The position numbers and the translations under genes are program-made. A stretch of DNA of 64,000 bases from positions 32,179,001-32,243,000 of the forward strand of contig JARDYH010000003.1 in assembly GCA_029215795.1 (NCBI GenBank), read 5' to 3'. Shown piece after piece: positions 1 through 11,500 of the stretch. A model generated the notes under the pieces. That model was not told the origin of the DNA, did not search any database, and saw only the letters and a list, made by a program, of their open reading frames with translations. The number at the start of each line of letters is the position of its first letter. Within the stretch, counting starts at the first letter, position 1. This stretch comes from Anniella stebbinsi. Lineage: Eukaryota; Chordata; Lepidosauria; Squamata; Anniellidae.

Positions 1-569
1 TCAGTAGGTAATAGGGAGCTTTAAGATAATTTTTTGGGGGGTATTTTGGTCATCCCCCTTTTGCCTGCAGCCTTACCCACCACTGGAATGCACCCATCCC
101 CCCCAGACCTTCTCCAAAATACAATTCGGCTCTTGAGCTGAAAGAGGTTCTGCATCCCTCATGACAATAACAAAGCCAAACTAGATACGACAGCATGTAA
201 AGTAGGGAGACTCTATTCCTTTCTGAGAAGAAGCACATCAGGGAAGGGAATGAAACCCATCCCATCCCCTCCTTACATCACTGCACTCTGACGCTCTAAG
301 TGGTTCCCCCCCCCCCATCCCAACGCCAGTGCCAAAAGTGGTCGGGGTCTGGGAGAAACTTGCTTATTAACACAATAGAACACAGGAATGGAAAGTGGAA
401 GTTGGAGGGGGAGCTAGTTCCTCTCCACTGCATGCTCCTCTGGATGTAAAGAACATGCCTCCTATGTGAATGGGACAGACACTTGGACAAAATGCCTCAA
501 ATTGTCTGATTTGGCAGTCTCTATGTGAAAGAGACAAAAAAAATCCATGCTAGTGATGATTAATTATCT

Positions 570-650
570 ATTTTTATTTAATTTATTTGTTTATTACATT
601 TGTATACCACCCAATAGCTGAAGCTTTTAGGAAAGGGCCCAAAAAATATA
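570..650 (-). mobile_element. LINE 3' tail (L2-like), reverse orientation
   Basis: Read on the minus strand, this is a 'gctattgggtggtatacaaatg' type ending followed by an AT-rich (AAATAA) tail. The same conserved tail closes the L2-like elements at about 36380-36440 and 53985-54058. Only the terminal part is present. Family assignment is by resemblance to the other copies in the window. Confidence 0.55.
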
Positions 651-774
651 CATTGCCAGTATTATCATACTCTTACGTGAAGCTTAGGTGCAACAATACT
701 TGGAATATGACATGCAGTTCTGGTTGCTCCATCTCAAAAAGGATAACTTAGAACTGGGGAATGGGTAGGAGAAA

Positions 775-1195
775 AATGCAACCCAAGTGACCAGGGGCTG
801 TCTTCATGACGCTGGGTTGGCGCCGCTGCACTGCCAAACCCCGTGTTCTCGCTGGTGTGCAGAGGCAGCAACTTGTCCTTAGGAGAGGAGGCAGCACGGG
901 CTTCCCGGTAGCCATTAGGCTTGCCACATCCGCCCTCTCCACCTCCCGTGGCTTCTAGCAACCAATAGGAGGTCGCCATCCAGGAATGCCCCCGGAGTGG
1001 CTCCAAGTGAGGACAGACTGACAGAAGAGCCGGGCTGCCCTTGCTCTGGCTGGAAAAGTTGGGGTAAGTTCCCAACTTTTCAGTCCTGCATCTCTGCCTG
1101 TTTTCCCCTGGGTTGCTTTGAATCTGCAGCTGCATCATCTAATGCAGTGTGGATTCAGAGCCACTCCGGGGCAAAGACAAAATCAAGGCAGTCGC
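775..1195 (+). repeat. Unnamed dispersed repeat, copy 1
   Basis: One of about five similar segments of 350-400 bp; the others are near 5745-6100, 23930-24100, 25200-25530 and 27375-27740. Shared landmarks, in order, are a stretch like 'gcttccagcaaccaat', a 'gccccctgga'-like stretch, a run of A or T followed by 'gggtaag', then 'cagctgcatc' and 'gcagtgt'. I do not recognise the family. The ORFs across it are unrelated between copies, so it is not coding. Confidence 0.55.
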
Positions 1196-1902
1196 CAGGG
1201 GTCAGATCGCCATATGAGCATCCCTCGGGCCCTGACTGCTATTCGTTGAGCCAGTAGAGCCCCAGGAGGAAGGCCCGCACCCTATTCTTTGCAGCCATCA
1301 TCTGGACTATGACAAAGAGATCACAGTTTCCCTGTCATGGGGCTGGGACCAAACTGCTTTAAGCTAGGGAGCATCTATCTTTATGAGGATTGCAGGGTGA
1401 GGCTTGGGGTAGCAGGATGTTAAAACCTCTTCTTCCCCTTCTCCAGTAAGTCTGATCCCGAATGCTGTTTTTCCTGCTGATCACAATCAGGATGACGGGG
1501 TGAGGGGAGGCTTTAACATCTTCCCATTGATCTTGGCAGCCAAGATTGCTGTTTCCTGCTGCATATCATAACAGGTACAGTCTGGTTCTAATCCTCATTT
1601 TTATCTGTTGTTTATTATTCATTCTGTGATACCAGTTACACCAACAATAGATCAAAACACCTTGTACAAAGGATTTGAATCACTCTCTTAACCTGAATAA
1701 CTTATCTAATAAAAAAGTTGATACAAATGGAAGCCAATAAAAAAAAAAGTCCTTTGGTTCATCTGCAAGAGTATCTTCTTCTCTGTGCTGCCCATATAAT
1801 GTCCAACTCTCAGCAACGAGCCTAGGAGATTCTTAAAATGCTACTCTGCCAACTTCTCAGGAACACTTGCTTCTCAGATTTCAGTCACCAGCATCTGCTT
1901 AC

Positions 1903-1997
1903 CTGATGATAACTTCCTGCCCATGAGAGGGGAGGTCTGGTTCCACTTTTCCCCAGATGTCTACGACCTTCTGCCATTCCTGATCACTGAGCCCCAT
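1903..1997 (-). CDS. MB: Myoglobin, first coding exon
   Basis: This exon encodes the first 31 codons and two bases of the 32nd codon of myoglobin, the cytoplasmic oxygen-binding heme protein of heart and skeletal muscle. The start ATG is the complement of 1995-1997, and the peptide opens [20 protein letters not shown] and ends HGQEVIIR. The exon stops inside the arginine codon at a good donor (ATCAG, then GTAAGC), which is the conserved phase-2 position of globin intron 1 (helix B). From memory, the residues are nearly identical to monitor-lizard myoglobin, which is the best taxonomic clue in the window. The heme-contacting residues are in later exons outside the window. An in-frame extension upstream of this ATG is open but does not look like globin, so I take it as 5' UTR. 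MB next to APOL genes matches human chromosome 22. Confidence 0.96.
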
Positions 1998-2029
1998 AAT
2001 GCTACTGCTCAAGCACAAGGGAAAATGAG

Positions 2030-2140
2030 CCCTTTTAGCTGAACAGATGCAAGCACCCTGCGTGTTCTTCCTTGAATGAAGTGTGGGCAGAGGGACCTGT
2101 GGGTTTAATAAGCTGACTTGCAGACTGACACCTGTCACTC
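2030..2140 (-). promoter_or_regulatory. MB: Candidate MB promoter region
   Basis: Upstream of the MB start on the minus strand is a TTATTAAA-like AT box (about 2103-2110), roughly 110 bases before the ATG. It would suit a short 5' UTR. An E-box of the CACCTG type lies near 2127-2133, of the kind used by muscle regulators. A second AT-rich stretch (CTAAAAGGG on the minus strand, near 2030-2039) is closer to the ATG. These are motif matches only, and the transcription start is not known. Confidence 0.3.
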
Positions 2141-2167
2141 GAGAACTCACGTCTAGGTCATTCTGGT

Positions 2168-2171
<4 letters not shown>

Positions 2172-2203
<32 letters not shown>
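2172..2203. repeat. (CT)n microsatellite
   Basis: About 16 perfect CT units, 175-205 bases upstream of the MB start codon. On the MB strand this is a (GA)n tract in the presumed promoter. It could vary in length between individuals. Confidence 0.95.
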
Positions 2204-2204
<1 letters not shown>

Positions 2205-2489
2205 GCTATTTTGAGTCAGGTGCTATTGTGGCAGGCCCAGATGAAATAATTGCTGTGTCTGGTATCGGACTGGCATAGATCCCATGGCCAACAGAAAAGG
2301 GCATCGACACGTTCGGTGCCAGGAACTGGTTGCTCAGCTTCCATCCCAAGAACACTGAAGACAACATCACAATTCTGAGTTCTGTATTTGAGGGTCAAAT
2401 GATACATTACATGAGACATTGGCTAGTGGATCAGTGGTGCTTGGGGAGCACATCTTGAAACTCCTTCCTCCATTTCCCATGACGTTTCC

Positions 2490-2499
2490 GAAACCGAAA
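2490..2499 (+). promoter_or_regulatory. ISRE core match (GAAANNGAAA)
   Basis: The bases GAAACCGAAA fit the interferon-stimulated response element core exactly, with a TGACGT motif about 10 bases upstream. The site lies 0.5 kb upstream of MB and 8.4 kb upstream of the APOL gene A promoter. It may serve an unseen upstream APOL exon, or it may be chance. Confidence 0.35.
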
Positions 2500-3469
2500 T
2501 TGCACACCAAGCTGCTATTATTGCTGGGGGGAGGGGAGATACAGATACTTCCCTTCCCCCAGGAAATGAAAAAAATAGTTAAATACCCTCACCCCCATTA
2601 TCACTGCTTTGATCAAATTCAAAGAATGCATTTTAATTAAAAATAAAAACATCAATCACGGATCTCTGGCTCGATGTGTGATCTGGCTCTCAGTACTACA
2701 GTCTCAAGAATGCTAAGACTGGCCATGTTCATCAACAGACACATGTTTGACCTTGTACTCATTCTCAACAAGAACTAAGGGACTGCAATTCTCTCTCCCC
2801 ACCACGTCTAATCTTTTTATCAACTCCAAATTGCTTTTAAACAAAACAAAATCAATAATGTGCCACTGCTGGGGGTGTCTAAGAATGGGAAATCAATCCT
2901 GTGTATTTTCTAAGTCTGTGTTTCCTCTCCTGAGTCAACAATGCATATCCCCTCTCACCTTTTCCAAGGGTCAGTTCCCCATGTGCTTCAGTCATATGAG
3001 AGAGATGCATCCAACTGACTTCTGTAAAGTAGGATATGTTGGCCACTCTATGATGTGTCCTACTTTGCAGAGGGCAGTCATCTAATTGAAAGCATAGGAT
3101 AGTCGTCTGTTTGAAAGCATCCACTATTTGAAGGGCTGTTCAGTCCAAGATTGGTGTAATGGATAAAAAACCAACAGAAGGGAGAGCCGGTGGGTGGGGG
3201 CAGGGGGCGTGACTTTGAGCTTCTCTACATTAAGCAAAAATCTCGCATCCTTACCTGGCTTTCTTCTTCCAGAGTCTTTCTGGGTTTATGAGGGGCTCAT
3301 TTAGATGGTGAAAACCTGATTTGGAATTAACAACTTTGCTTCTTAGCAATGCTCTATATGTTCAATGAAGCATGGCAATCTATGGGCTGAATTATAGCGC
3401 AACACTGGCAAATCACACTGCTGATATAATGCCATTAACTGTTATTATAGTGTATCTGCAATCTTTTTG

Positions 3470-3610
3470 AAGGCAGGATAAAGGGGGGGAAGTGCAGGAG
3501 ATGTCCTGGAGGTTGATGATGCTGTGTAAAGGACCCGCAAACTTCTGTGAGTGACCGATCACAAGCATGCAATAAATTGCTTGTGTAGAGGAGCTCTTTG
3601 TTGTCCATCA
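3470..3610. repeat. Dispersed repeat sharing 'atgcaataaattgctt'
   Basis: This segment aligns with 47740-47885. Both contain 'gatgtcctgga', a 'gatgatg..gtg' stretch, 'gcaaac', 'catgcaataaattgctt' and 'agctcttt' in the same order and spacing. A weaker relative is near 46600-46720. It is an unnamed interspersed repeat, not a gene. Confidence 0.5.
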
Positions 3611-3685
3611 ACAGATTGAACATGGACAGCAGACTGAGTACATCTACAGCTCACCTGGTTTGCCAACACTATAGTGAGACATATT

Positions 3686-3765
3686 CATGGAATCATAGAG
3701 TTGGAAGGAGTCATTTAGGCCATCGAGTCCAACCCCTTGCTCAGTGCAGGAATCCTGTCTAAAGC
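3686..3765 (-). mobile_element. CR1 LINE 3' end, reverse orientation
   Basis: The sequence 'aatcatagagttggaagg' followed by 'gtccaacccc' and 'cagtgcaggaatcc' is the reverse complement of the typical CR1 terminus, which names a target such as 'ggactcgatggcctt...ccttccaactct...gattct'. The forward version is at 53165-53435. Only about 80 bases remain. Confidence 0.8.
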
Positions 3766-5559
3766 AGTTAATTGATTACTATTTAAATTATGTTAATTGT
3801 TTCTAAAATTGCATCTGTTCGTATAAATTAGCATATGCAAATGTCATGCAAATCTGTGTCCTCTGAAGCTTTTCTCTTTTTTTATAACACATAAATGGCA
3901 ACTGCAAAATGCTTCCTCTTCCCTCAAAAAGAAAAATACTTTAAAAATCATTCCATTGATTTTAAAATCAAATACCCATTCCTTCATACAATTCAGAATC
4001 TATCCTATATCTATGGGAATGCTAAACACGGCAAAGGTTTATTCTCTTCTTTTGGAACAAATACTATAATTAGCCACCAGGAATGTGGACATGCTGGGAT
4101 AATTTGGATGTACTGGTTGCACACCATGCTGTGAAGGCCACTCACCCTGGAGATATTTCCCGTAACTGGGCTGGCCCTCTTAGCATACTTAAATAAAATA
4201 TAAATCCCATGAAGCCCACTGAAATACATTTGTGTTGGTGCATATACAGGTTCTTTGATATAATGTTGTGACATGACACTTAAATAATAACCTAAAGACA
4301 AGGTAGTGAATACGTAATTTTCTTTGGATGTTTTTTCCAGAACTGACTTGATTCAGATCTAGTTTAATTACATGTCAAACTGCAGTAGAAGCACTCTAGA
4401 TCTGTGATAGAAGCTGAGTATCCAAACAACATTGCCTTATTGCTGCTAAACCCAGCCTTGCATCTAGTTGTACATGATCTACTGTCATCTGGTGGCTCCA
4501 CAGGAGAAATGCAGCAAATGCAGTTTCATTCGTGTTCATTGCAAAATCACTCTAGAATAATTTACAACGCAATGTATTGTACAAAAAGAATTTCTAGGGT
4601 TCTGCCATATGATGGGATGAATGGTGATGGAGCTACTATAAGGCGATAGAAACAAACATTCTACATTCACCCCTATGAGCTTGAGGGACCAAAAGGGTAG
4701 CTTAACTATCCAGATTTATAGGAAGTCAGTGAGGGAAGGCAGCAGGTGGGCTAATTAACGTCTGATTAACAGGATGTGAATTGCTATTAGCTTTGACATC
4801 AATTATCCCCAAGCAAATGTGTATCTGTCAAATGAGATGAGGTTGCACAGACACCTATACAGATCAGTACACAATAGTAACCTAAACTATGAATACTGGT
4901 ACTTGGGAACAATGGAAGGAAAATGATGGCTATTTTTACGCGTCTGTCTTGCCAGCATATCGTCTTCTAAACCTTACATGTAAAATGACAGGCTTCAAGT
5001 ATAATTGCAGGGCAAACATGTAACAAATACACTTATATGTATTTGTGACATCCATCTGCATCCTCCTACAGTCATTACAATTGCTGGTTACTTCCCCCTA
5101 GCCTGATGGCATCATTCCCAGACATTCATGTTCCCATCCTTGAAAGTGGCATTAACAGCCCACAGCCAAGAAGCCGAACATGGTTGAAAACTCCCCAGCT
5201 TTGTGTTCCATTTATTCACAGCATTTCCTGCTAGATTTCAATGCATCTCTAGGTAGTTGTGGCCCATTCGTAAGAGGACCACCAGATCTCATTTCTCTGT
5301 GGAAATAACCAGTGCATAGGATCATGACCATGATGCTGTAGCTTGTGGAGTGTAGGCTGGATGCATGCTCCAGGCAGGCTGAGCACTTGCTTGTCCAGCC
5401 AGTATATGTTCTGTTCTGTATAAGTTGTGGGAAACGTGTATTATTAGGGTGGCCACTGCTAAATCATCAAAAAAAGAGGAAATGCATCACTGAAATGCAG
5501 TTAGCAGTATGCATAAATTTGTATGTGCTAATTTATATGCATATATGCAAATTTTAAAT

Positions 5560-5650
5560 GATTTATTTGCTTATTTATTTATTTATTCATTTCTATACCA
5601 TCCAATAGCTGAAGATCTCTGGCTGGTTCACAACACAAATAATTTAAAAC
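5560..5650 (-). mobile_element. LINE 3' tail (L2-like), reverse orientation
   Basis: A tail of TTTATTTATTTATT followed by 'ctataccatccaatagctgaag' is the reverse complement of the conserved L2-like ending (a 'cttcagctattgg..ggtatag' stretch with an AAATAA tail) seen in forward orientation at 36400-36440. Confidence 0.65.
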
Positions 5651-5744
5651 TTGGAGCAGGTGAGCCTGCCTGCTCAGTCTGCTGTCCAGGTGCTATGGAT
5701 TGACAACTTCAAGGCCACTGCTGGCTCTATGTTCCCCCTAAACC

Positions 5745-6100
5745 CCACAGTTTCGCTTACCTGGGGTGGTGTCAGTAATCCCCGTGCCAAGGAGGGAGCA
5801 CAGGGTTTCTGGCAATCATCTGGGTACTGGAGCCCCCCACCTCCCACACCTTCTTCCTGGCTTCCAGCGACCAATCACCGATCGCCTTCCACCAGGACCG
5901 CCCCCTGGATCTACCACGGAGCAAGGTCAGGTGGCTGAAGAGCTGGGGTGACTTCGCTCCCACTGAAAAAGTGAGGGTAAGCCCCTGACTTTTTTACTGC
6001 GCAGCTTTGCAGAAAACTCCCACAGTGGCTGCAAATCTGCAGCTGCATCGTATAACTGATGCAGTGTAGTTTCACAGCCGCTATGGGGCTTTGAATGTGT
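5745..6100 (+). repeat. Unnamed dispersed repeat, copy 2
   Basis: It shares with the other copies the order 'gcttccagcgaccaatc', 'cgccccctggatc', 'gagcaaggtca', 'gagctggggtgac', 'gaaaaagtgagggtaag' and 'cagctgcatcgtataac'. It has no lasting open frame in common with them. Confidence 0.6.
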
Positions 6101-6959
6101 ATAGCCACTCTGGCAAGTTTTTAAATCAAGGACTGTTCATTGTAAAAAATAAAAAAAGGACACCAAGCCACATTATGTATAATTGAAGTAGCTTATTATG
6201 GTTCTTATTGTTACCACCTGGAATTATGGAAACTATTCATAAATTAAAGGGGCCAGATTTGGCACTACCAAATCTGACAATTTGTTCTGTAATAGAAATT
6301 AATGCACTGTTCAGGATTTGGACCAGGGGTGGGCAGTCAGGCTAGTGGGATCTACTTTGTTTTTTATTAGAACCCCAAGAAATACTAACCAGAGGTCTGG
6401 TGCAATTAAAATGAAAGGATTCTAAACCCAGGAATTTATTTTGAGTACCAGAACTGAATGGATTGCACAGTTCTTCCACATAGAAGTCCACTCCTAGTTA
6501 CTCCAAGCTTTCTTCATTTCAAGTTGTTGCTATTGTTAAATAACCAGAAAACTTTGCTGCAAATCACCAAGAAATCCACCAGTAGATCCATATCTAACTT
6601 TTCACCACCCCTGACTTGGGCAAAGCAGATTATTGTTATTCCATATCTGGAATCCTTTTTCCTTTTATCAGTGGGGCTCTCCCCTGCTCCCACCCACCCA
6701 CCAATGCAATTCCCTTCCCTGCACAAATCAGCTTGGAGTGATCTTCTTGGGTCTTGATGTAGTCTACCTGCCTTATGTTTAAACAGAAAAGTTCAATGGA
6801 ATTTGGGGAGAGGTGTTTCCAGATAGCTAAAATGGCCAATCCTCTGAGTAGGTGCCTTTCAAAGAACATGGCAAATGAACATACCTTAAAGTCACAGCCA
6901 CTAACACCAGTGTGCAAAACAAATGGATGCTTGCCACTTTTATCCCAGGCAGCAGGAAC

Positions 6960-7460
6960 TAGGGATGTGCACGGATACGGATCCAGAATCTGAAGCGGAC
7001 TGGGCTGATCCGGGCCACCTGGATCTGGATCCGAACCAGATCTGATCCAGATCGGGCTGGATCCGGATCCATGCAGAGCCCTCCCTCCCCCCACTCCCTC
7101 CCTTCCTACCCACAATCACCCTGCTTACCTTCTGCCTCCTCTGCATAGTCCTCAGTGTCGCCCTCCCTCCTCGATGTCGGACGCCACTTTCCCGCTCACC
7201 TACTGTGACCGGGAAAGCGGCGGCCGACATCAAGGAGGGAGGGCGATGCCAAGGACTACGTGGAGGAGGCAGAAGGTAAGCAGGGCAATGGGGGGAGGGA
7301 GGGAGGGAGGGAGTGGGGGGAGTGCTGTGCACGGATCCAGATTGGATCAGGATCCAAGTCAGATCAGATCAGGCCTGATCCAATCCATGTCGGATCAGGC
7401 TCAATCCGGACCTGACAGATGGGGATCCAGATCGGATCGGGGGGTCCGTGCACAGCTCTA
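6960..7460. mobile_element. Non-autonomous hAT-like element, GATCC-rich
   Basis: A 501-bp palindromic element that begins TAGGGATGTGCACGGA and ends TCCGTGCACAGCTCTA. It is flanked by a perfect 8-bp duplication GCAGGAAC (6952-6959 and 7461-7468). Eight-base target duplications and the YARNG-like start fit the hAT superfamily. The arms are rich in GATCC/GGATC words. The centre is a second inverted repeat of CCTCC-rich DNA with GGTAAG and its complement at its edges. It encodes no transposase. Confidence 0.88.
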
Positions 7461-7754
7461 GCAGGAACAATTGGAAAAACTGTTTGAATGCACATTTTCA
7501 ATGCTTTATTAACAGAATGGCTAAACCAGTTGATGGTATTGTTGTTGATATCATTTTATCCTGTCAACAACCTGTGGGCTAATTTGGATGATAGTGGCCA
7601 GGTACACGTTCATCCAGGGTGCTTTCAGAGGGATGGGCTCCTAGTGCTATCAGAAGGAATTGTGCAGCTATTCTCTCATTTTCTCCTTAATGGATTTTCT
7701 GCAGTAAGAGAAAAGGTGGAGGAAATGGTGGGAAAACGAACGGGTTATGAGTGG

Positions 7755-8490
7755 AAGACAATGGCTGGGTTCAGACGATCATTGAGGAAAAGAAGCCACT
7801 ACTATCAGCTTCAGCTGACACGCCAGCTGCATCCCTTCCTAGAGTTGGAAGACCTAAAAACGGTAGTGCATGCACTGGCAACTTCAAGGGTCGACTTCTG
7901 CAATGTGCTGTACATAGGGCTACCTTTGTGCCTAGTCCAGAAACTTCAACTAGTTCAAAATATGGCAGCCAGGTTGGTCACCGGTACACCTAGAAGTGAC
8001 CATATTATACCAACTTTAAAATCACTTCACTGGCTTCCGGGCGAGGTATAAAGTGTTGGGTATTACTTTAAAGTGTTGGGTATTACCTTTAACCTGGTTT
8101 GGGTCCAGGTTACCTGCGGGATCACCTTCCCCTGTATAATCCACCCCACACACTCAGGTCCTCTGGGAAGAATTTACTCCAGTCAGCCAAAACTAGGCTG
8201 ACAACCATTACCCAGATGACCTTCTCTTCTGCCGCTTCTAGACTGTGGAATGGCCTGCCGGGAGAGATTCATCAACTTAACAGTCTTTCTGAATCTAAGA
8301 AAGCCATAAGGCTGATCTCTTCTGGCAGGCCTACCTAGTCAAATTTTAAGATGTCTGACTGTTATTTTCATAATGTATTCGCTTTATATGTTTTTACTCA
8401 GTTTTGTATTTTAGAGTATTTTTGTATTCAGTGTTGTTCCCCGCCTCGATCCAGAGGGAGAGGAGGGTAAGAAATAAATATTATTCCCTC
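7755..8490 (+). mobile_element. L2-like LINE remnant with reverse-transcriptase C-terminus
   Basis: Two broken frames encode the end of a LINE ORF2: 'LVQNMAARLVTG' and 'LKSLHWLPG' near 7945-8045, then 'AASRLWNGLPGEI' near 8230-8270. These words are typical of the region after the reverse transcriptase in L2/CR1-clade elements. A 3' UTR and tail ('ccgcctcgatcc...gggtaagaaataaat') end near 8485. The frames are interrupted, including a short direct duplication of 'aaagtgttgggtattac' near 8050-8085, so the element is dead. Confidence 0.8.
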
Positions 8491-9539
8491 ATCCCTGCCC
8501 ATGCTGTGCACATAACCTCCATTTGCATTATTATCCACAATGCAGCATGGATTGCCATATTGTTTGAACTCAGTGCGGTGCATGGCACAGGGGGCCTCTT
8601 AACCATGCCACAACCCATGGCTTGGAGCCGTGGTTGTAAGGTGGGTAAAAGGATTTTTGATCTGGGCATTGATATAAAATCAAAATCTGAACTTTGGTTT
8701 CCCTCAAGCCTCAAAGAAACGTTTCAAGAGGAAGCAGAGACAATTAACACTATACCAGGCTAAAGTTCACACCTCACATTCTAGCATTTCAAAGAAAGAA
8801 CACAGAACACCATAACCTAAAACATCCTTTCCTGATAACAAGTCTCACAAATGGTTGTGTAAATTAAACATGACTCAAAGGCCCTCAAAACACAATCTTA
8901 CAGACAAGACATTTTCAGATTCTTCCCAAGAAAAGCTGGCCATTAGATGAAACCAAACACCACCAAGTATCAGTAATCGAAGGTTATCAGGATGCAATAG
9001 ATTACATTGAGGCATCAAATGCCCAGGATATTGTTTTATTATGGTTTAGGAAATAGTTTAGTTGAATCGTTTATTGACATGTAGTCCATCACAGGAGGGA
9101 CGGGTGAGTGGTATGTGACATCAAAGCCTGAAACAGAGATAAAATGAAACAGTTTTGCCTTTGTGATTCAGAGAGCTTTGGTACTACCCATGTGCCACAT
9201 CTCTCTTCTGTGTACATTGTATTGAATAAACCTGTTGGATGGGACTGTGGGTGCCTCTACAAGAGCGATTTAAAGCTCTTTCAAGGTGCATTACCAAATT
9301 TACCTGTACAAGAGAGGAGCTCAAATCAGGGGTCCAGGCGCTTTAAATCTCCGATTATTCGCATTTTCGAACGCATGTTAAATAGCGAGTTTTAATTTAC
9401 CGTCTTATGTCCGTGTAAACAGTTTTGTGAGGAGGCACATTAATGATCAGATGGTCTTGTTGTCATGCGTATGTGTGGATAATTAGTGATCCACTTAGAC
9501 AACTCCTCCCCTCGCTTTTTGCTGGATTCCTGAGATGAT

Positions 9540-9542
<3 letters not shown>

Positions 9543-9583
<41 letters not shown>
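9543..9583. repeat. (TG)n microsatellite
   Basis: About 20 perfect TG units. A shorter (AC)n tract follows 100 bases later, so the two could pair as an inverted simple repeat. Confidence 0.95.
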
Positions 9584-9588
<5 letters not shown>

Positions 9589-9680
9589 GATAACTTATTA
9601 GAGAGACGGGAAGCAGGGAAAGAGGGGGGGCGGACAAGGGGAGGGTGTTTTAATGCTTGCCTGCATGCCTCCGTCCATGG

Positions 9681-9702
9681 ACACACACACACACACACAC
9701 AC
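9681..9702. repeat. (AC)n microsatellite
   Basis: Eleven AC units, 100 bases after the (TG)n tract. Confidence 0.9.
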
Positions 9703-10870
9703 TCGCTTCTTCTCTCGTCTCTCACTTAGAAAAATCGTCCCCTCGCTTGCTAGCTGGGTGTGTTTGTGTGTGTGTGTGCGTCTGAATGTTTTACATCACC
9801 AAAATAACAACGGATGATTGAGAAGGAGAGAAGGGAAAACAATTGATCTTGCTGGGAAAATGAGGAGGAGGAAGGAACGAAGCAGCTTCCCCTGTCTGTT
9901 TGGGCGTGCGTTTGGGCGGATCTCTACTCTTGCTCTCGCTCTCTCACTCCTTCTCTTTGGTCTCTCGCTCTCGTCCTCTCTCTCTGGCAAACGGTGAGGG
10001 GCAGAGAGAGGCAGCCAAAAATACTTTTTAAAAGGCTGCTGGAGGGGGAAACTTCTGAGGCACATTCCCATTTACTCCTGAGCAGTTCTGGGAGGGGGGA
10101 CAACTTTAACTGGCAGTGAAATTGGAGGGTAGAAAGGTAGCCAAACAGGTTAACCACATCATTCCCAGCAGGTAACCTAGGAAACCAAAGGCAGGAGATT
10201 CTGGTGGGTGGGGAGAATAAAGGGTGAAACAAAGCAGCCTCCCGTGTATAGAGATTAGGCGAAAAAAGTGATTGTCAGTAGATGCGCATAATCGATTCTT
10301 CAACTTGAGGATTAGGGAAATTTCCTTAACAAAGCTGACCCCACCATGCACCACACCAAGTTCAACAACATGGTAATGTGCTGCATCAGGGGTAACTATG
10401 CAAATGGTGGTCGCACACTCAACATGCATGGGGGAAAAAGCCATGGTGGCTTCTCCCCCCTCCCCCCATGATCATCCAGACTTGACCACTGTCAGTTACA
10501 TTATAAAAACATCATATGGAAACACCCCCAGTGAATTTCAAGGCTTAGTAGGGAGTTGAATCTGTATCTCCCCAGTCCTAGTCTGACACTCTAATCAGTA
10601 CACAACATTAGCTCTGTTTATGGGTAGTTACATTAACTGGTCTTAGAAAGGCATCATAGTACTACCAAGAGCTGCCTTCTTCTTTTATTATAGGGCCAAT
10701 ACTACAGTGTATTGCTCTTGGAAGAGGAGGAAGCTGGTTTTAGCTTGCAAGTTGCCTCTTTCAAACATGATATACCCTTCCCACCCCCATCCCAATACCT
10801 CACAAGGTGATGATATGAAGTCATTGGTTTGTTTGCGGATTGGCCCAGTTCAAAGTCTCTTTGTGAACCT

Positions 10871-10883
10871 AGTTTCAGTTTTC
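10871..10883 (-). promoter_or_regulatory. ISRE-like site of APOL gene A
   Basis: AGTTTCAGTTTTC differs by one base from the ISRE consensus AGTTTCNNTTTCN. It lies about 100 bases before the donor of the presumed 5' UTR exon (10970). The matching place in gene B carries a perfect ISRE (26669-26681) in alignable sequence, which argues for a conserved promoter element bound by IRF/ISGF3 factors. Confidence 0.55.
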
Positions 10884-10970
10884 TACTTATGAACTAGGAA
10901 TTCACCTCCAGCTAGTCCCGGCCAACTCTGTGCTTCAGTTTAGTGGTAGACATCCAAGCAAATCAGAAAG
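10884..10970 (+). other. Presumed 5' UTR exon of APOL gene A
   Basis: The sequence ends in 'aatcagaaag' followed by GTAAGC, a strong donor. Gene B has 'agtcagaaag' followed by GTAAGT at 26781, with similar bases before ('catccaagca' against 'catctaggca') and after it. The shared donor in both copies supports a non-coding first exon. The left boundary is a guess from the ISRE position. Confidence 0.5.
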
Positions 10971-11039
10971 GTAAGCCAGAGAAGATTTTATTGGTCCTTT
11001 TGATCTTACCAAGCCAATATCCAGCAAATAGATGTGGGC

Positions 11040-11160
11040 TTTGGGCTCGATATTGTAAAATGGAAAACAGGACAGTACAGAAAAGGGCAACCGAACTTAT
11101 CAGAGGTTCAGAACATCCTTCCCTAGAAATGCAGAGGCTGGTTTGTTCATTTTTAAAAAG
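11040..11160 (+). mobile_element. CR1-like fragment in gene A intron 1
   Basis: The bases 'gatattgtaaaatgg', 'cagaaaagggcaac' and 'ggctggtttgttcatttttaa' resemble the internal 3' UTR of CR1 LINEs. The same fragment sits at 26885-27000 in intron 1 of gene B, so it was present before the A/B duplication. Confidence 0.5.
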
Positions 11161-11433
11161 TTTATACTTTAAACAAATTGTGTTTATTGCAGATGCACCA
11201 AAACAACCCAAGTGTATCACAAAACACCAAGTTTCATAAATTGATAAATAATTTAAAAAGATATATGGCATTAAGATGAAAATGAGAATATCAAAATCAG
11301 CAATGCAGTAATAATTACCTTGACTAGCAGATGAAAAATGGCAACCACAGTGCTGACGATATTTCACAACAGTTGGCATTTTTTGCCATGATCTGCCTTC
11401 ATCCTTATTTTCTGCACTTTCTTTCCTTTCCAG

Positions 11434-11500
11434 GTTTGGATTATACTCAGGCTGAGAAGAGGGGATTTAAGCATTTAGTAGCCCCAAGAGACCAGCTGGA
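11434..11500 (+). other. 5' UTR part of APOL gene A exon 2
   Basis: After a polypyrimidine tract and CAG (11431-11433) the exon opens with 'gtttggattatactcag' and then 'gctgagaagag'. The same 'actcaggctgagaagag' is in gene B at 27914-27930. No ATG occurs before 11501. Confidence 0.6.

Larger units (their letters stand above)
1..1902 (-). other. MB: MB intron 1 (partial), repeats inside
   Basis: This stretch follows the splice donor of myoglobin exon 1 on the minus strand, so it is the start of MB intron 1. I found no second MB exon (the heme-binding part) on the minus strand. In mammals this intron is several kilobases long, so exon 2 should lie outside the window. Inside are a LINE tail at about 570-650, a CR1-like fragment at about 660-770 and a copy of an unnamed dispersed repeat at about 775-1195. 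The remainder shows nothing recognisable. Confidence 0.75.
2204..6959. other. MB-APOL intergenic DNA, mostly anonymous
   Basis: No coding exon was recognised here. It holds an ISRE-like site (2490-2499), a repeat at about 3470-3610 related to 47740-47885, a reversed CR1 3' end (3686-3765), a LINE tail (5560-5650) and a dispersed-repeat copy (5745-6100). The AT-rich remainder (roughly 3780-5550 and 6110-6950) has only short random ORFs. Confidence 0.6.
8490..10860. other. Intergenic DNA upstream of APOL gene A
   Basis: No exon was recognised. The stretch has two dinucleotide microsatellites (9543-9583 and 9681-9702), a purine/pyrimidine-skewed segment near 9900-10000 and otherwise anonymous sequence. 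The ORFs across the microsatellites are simple-repeat translations. Confidence 0.55.

Noticed and set aside
1..1900. Myoglobin exon 2 on the minus strand
   Set aside because: I looked for the distal and proximal histidine region and found no matching frame. The exon should lie left of the window.
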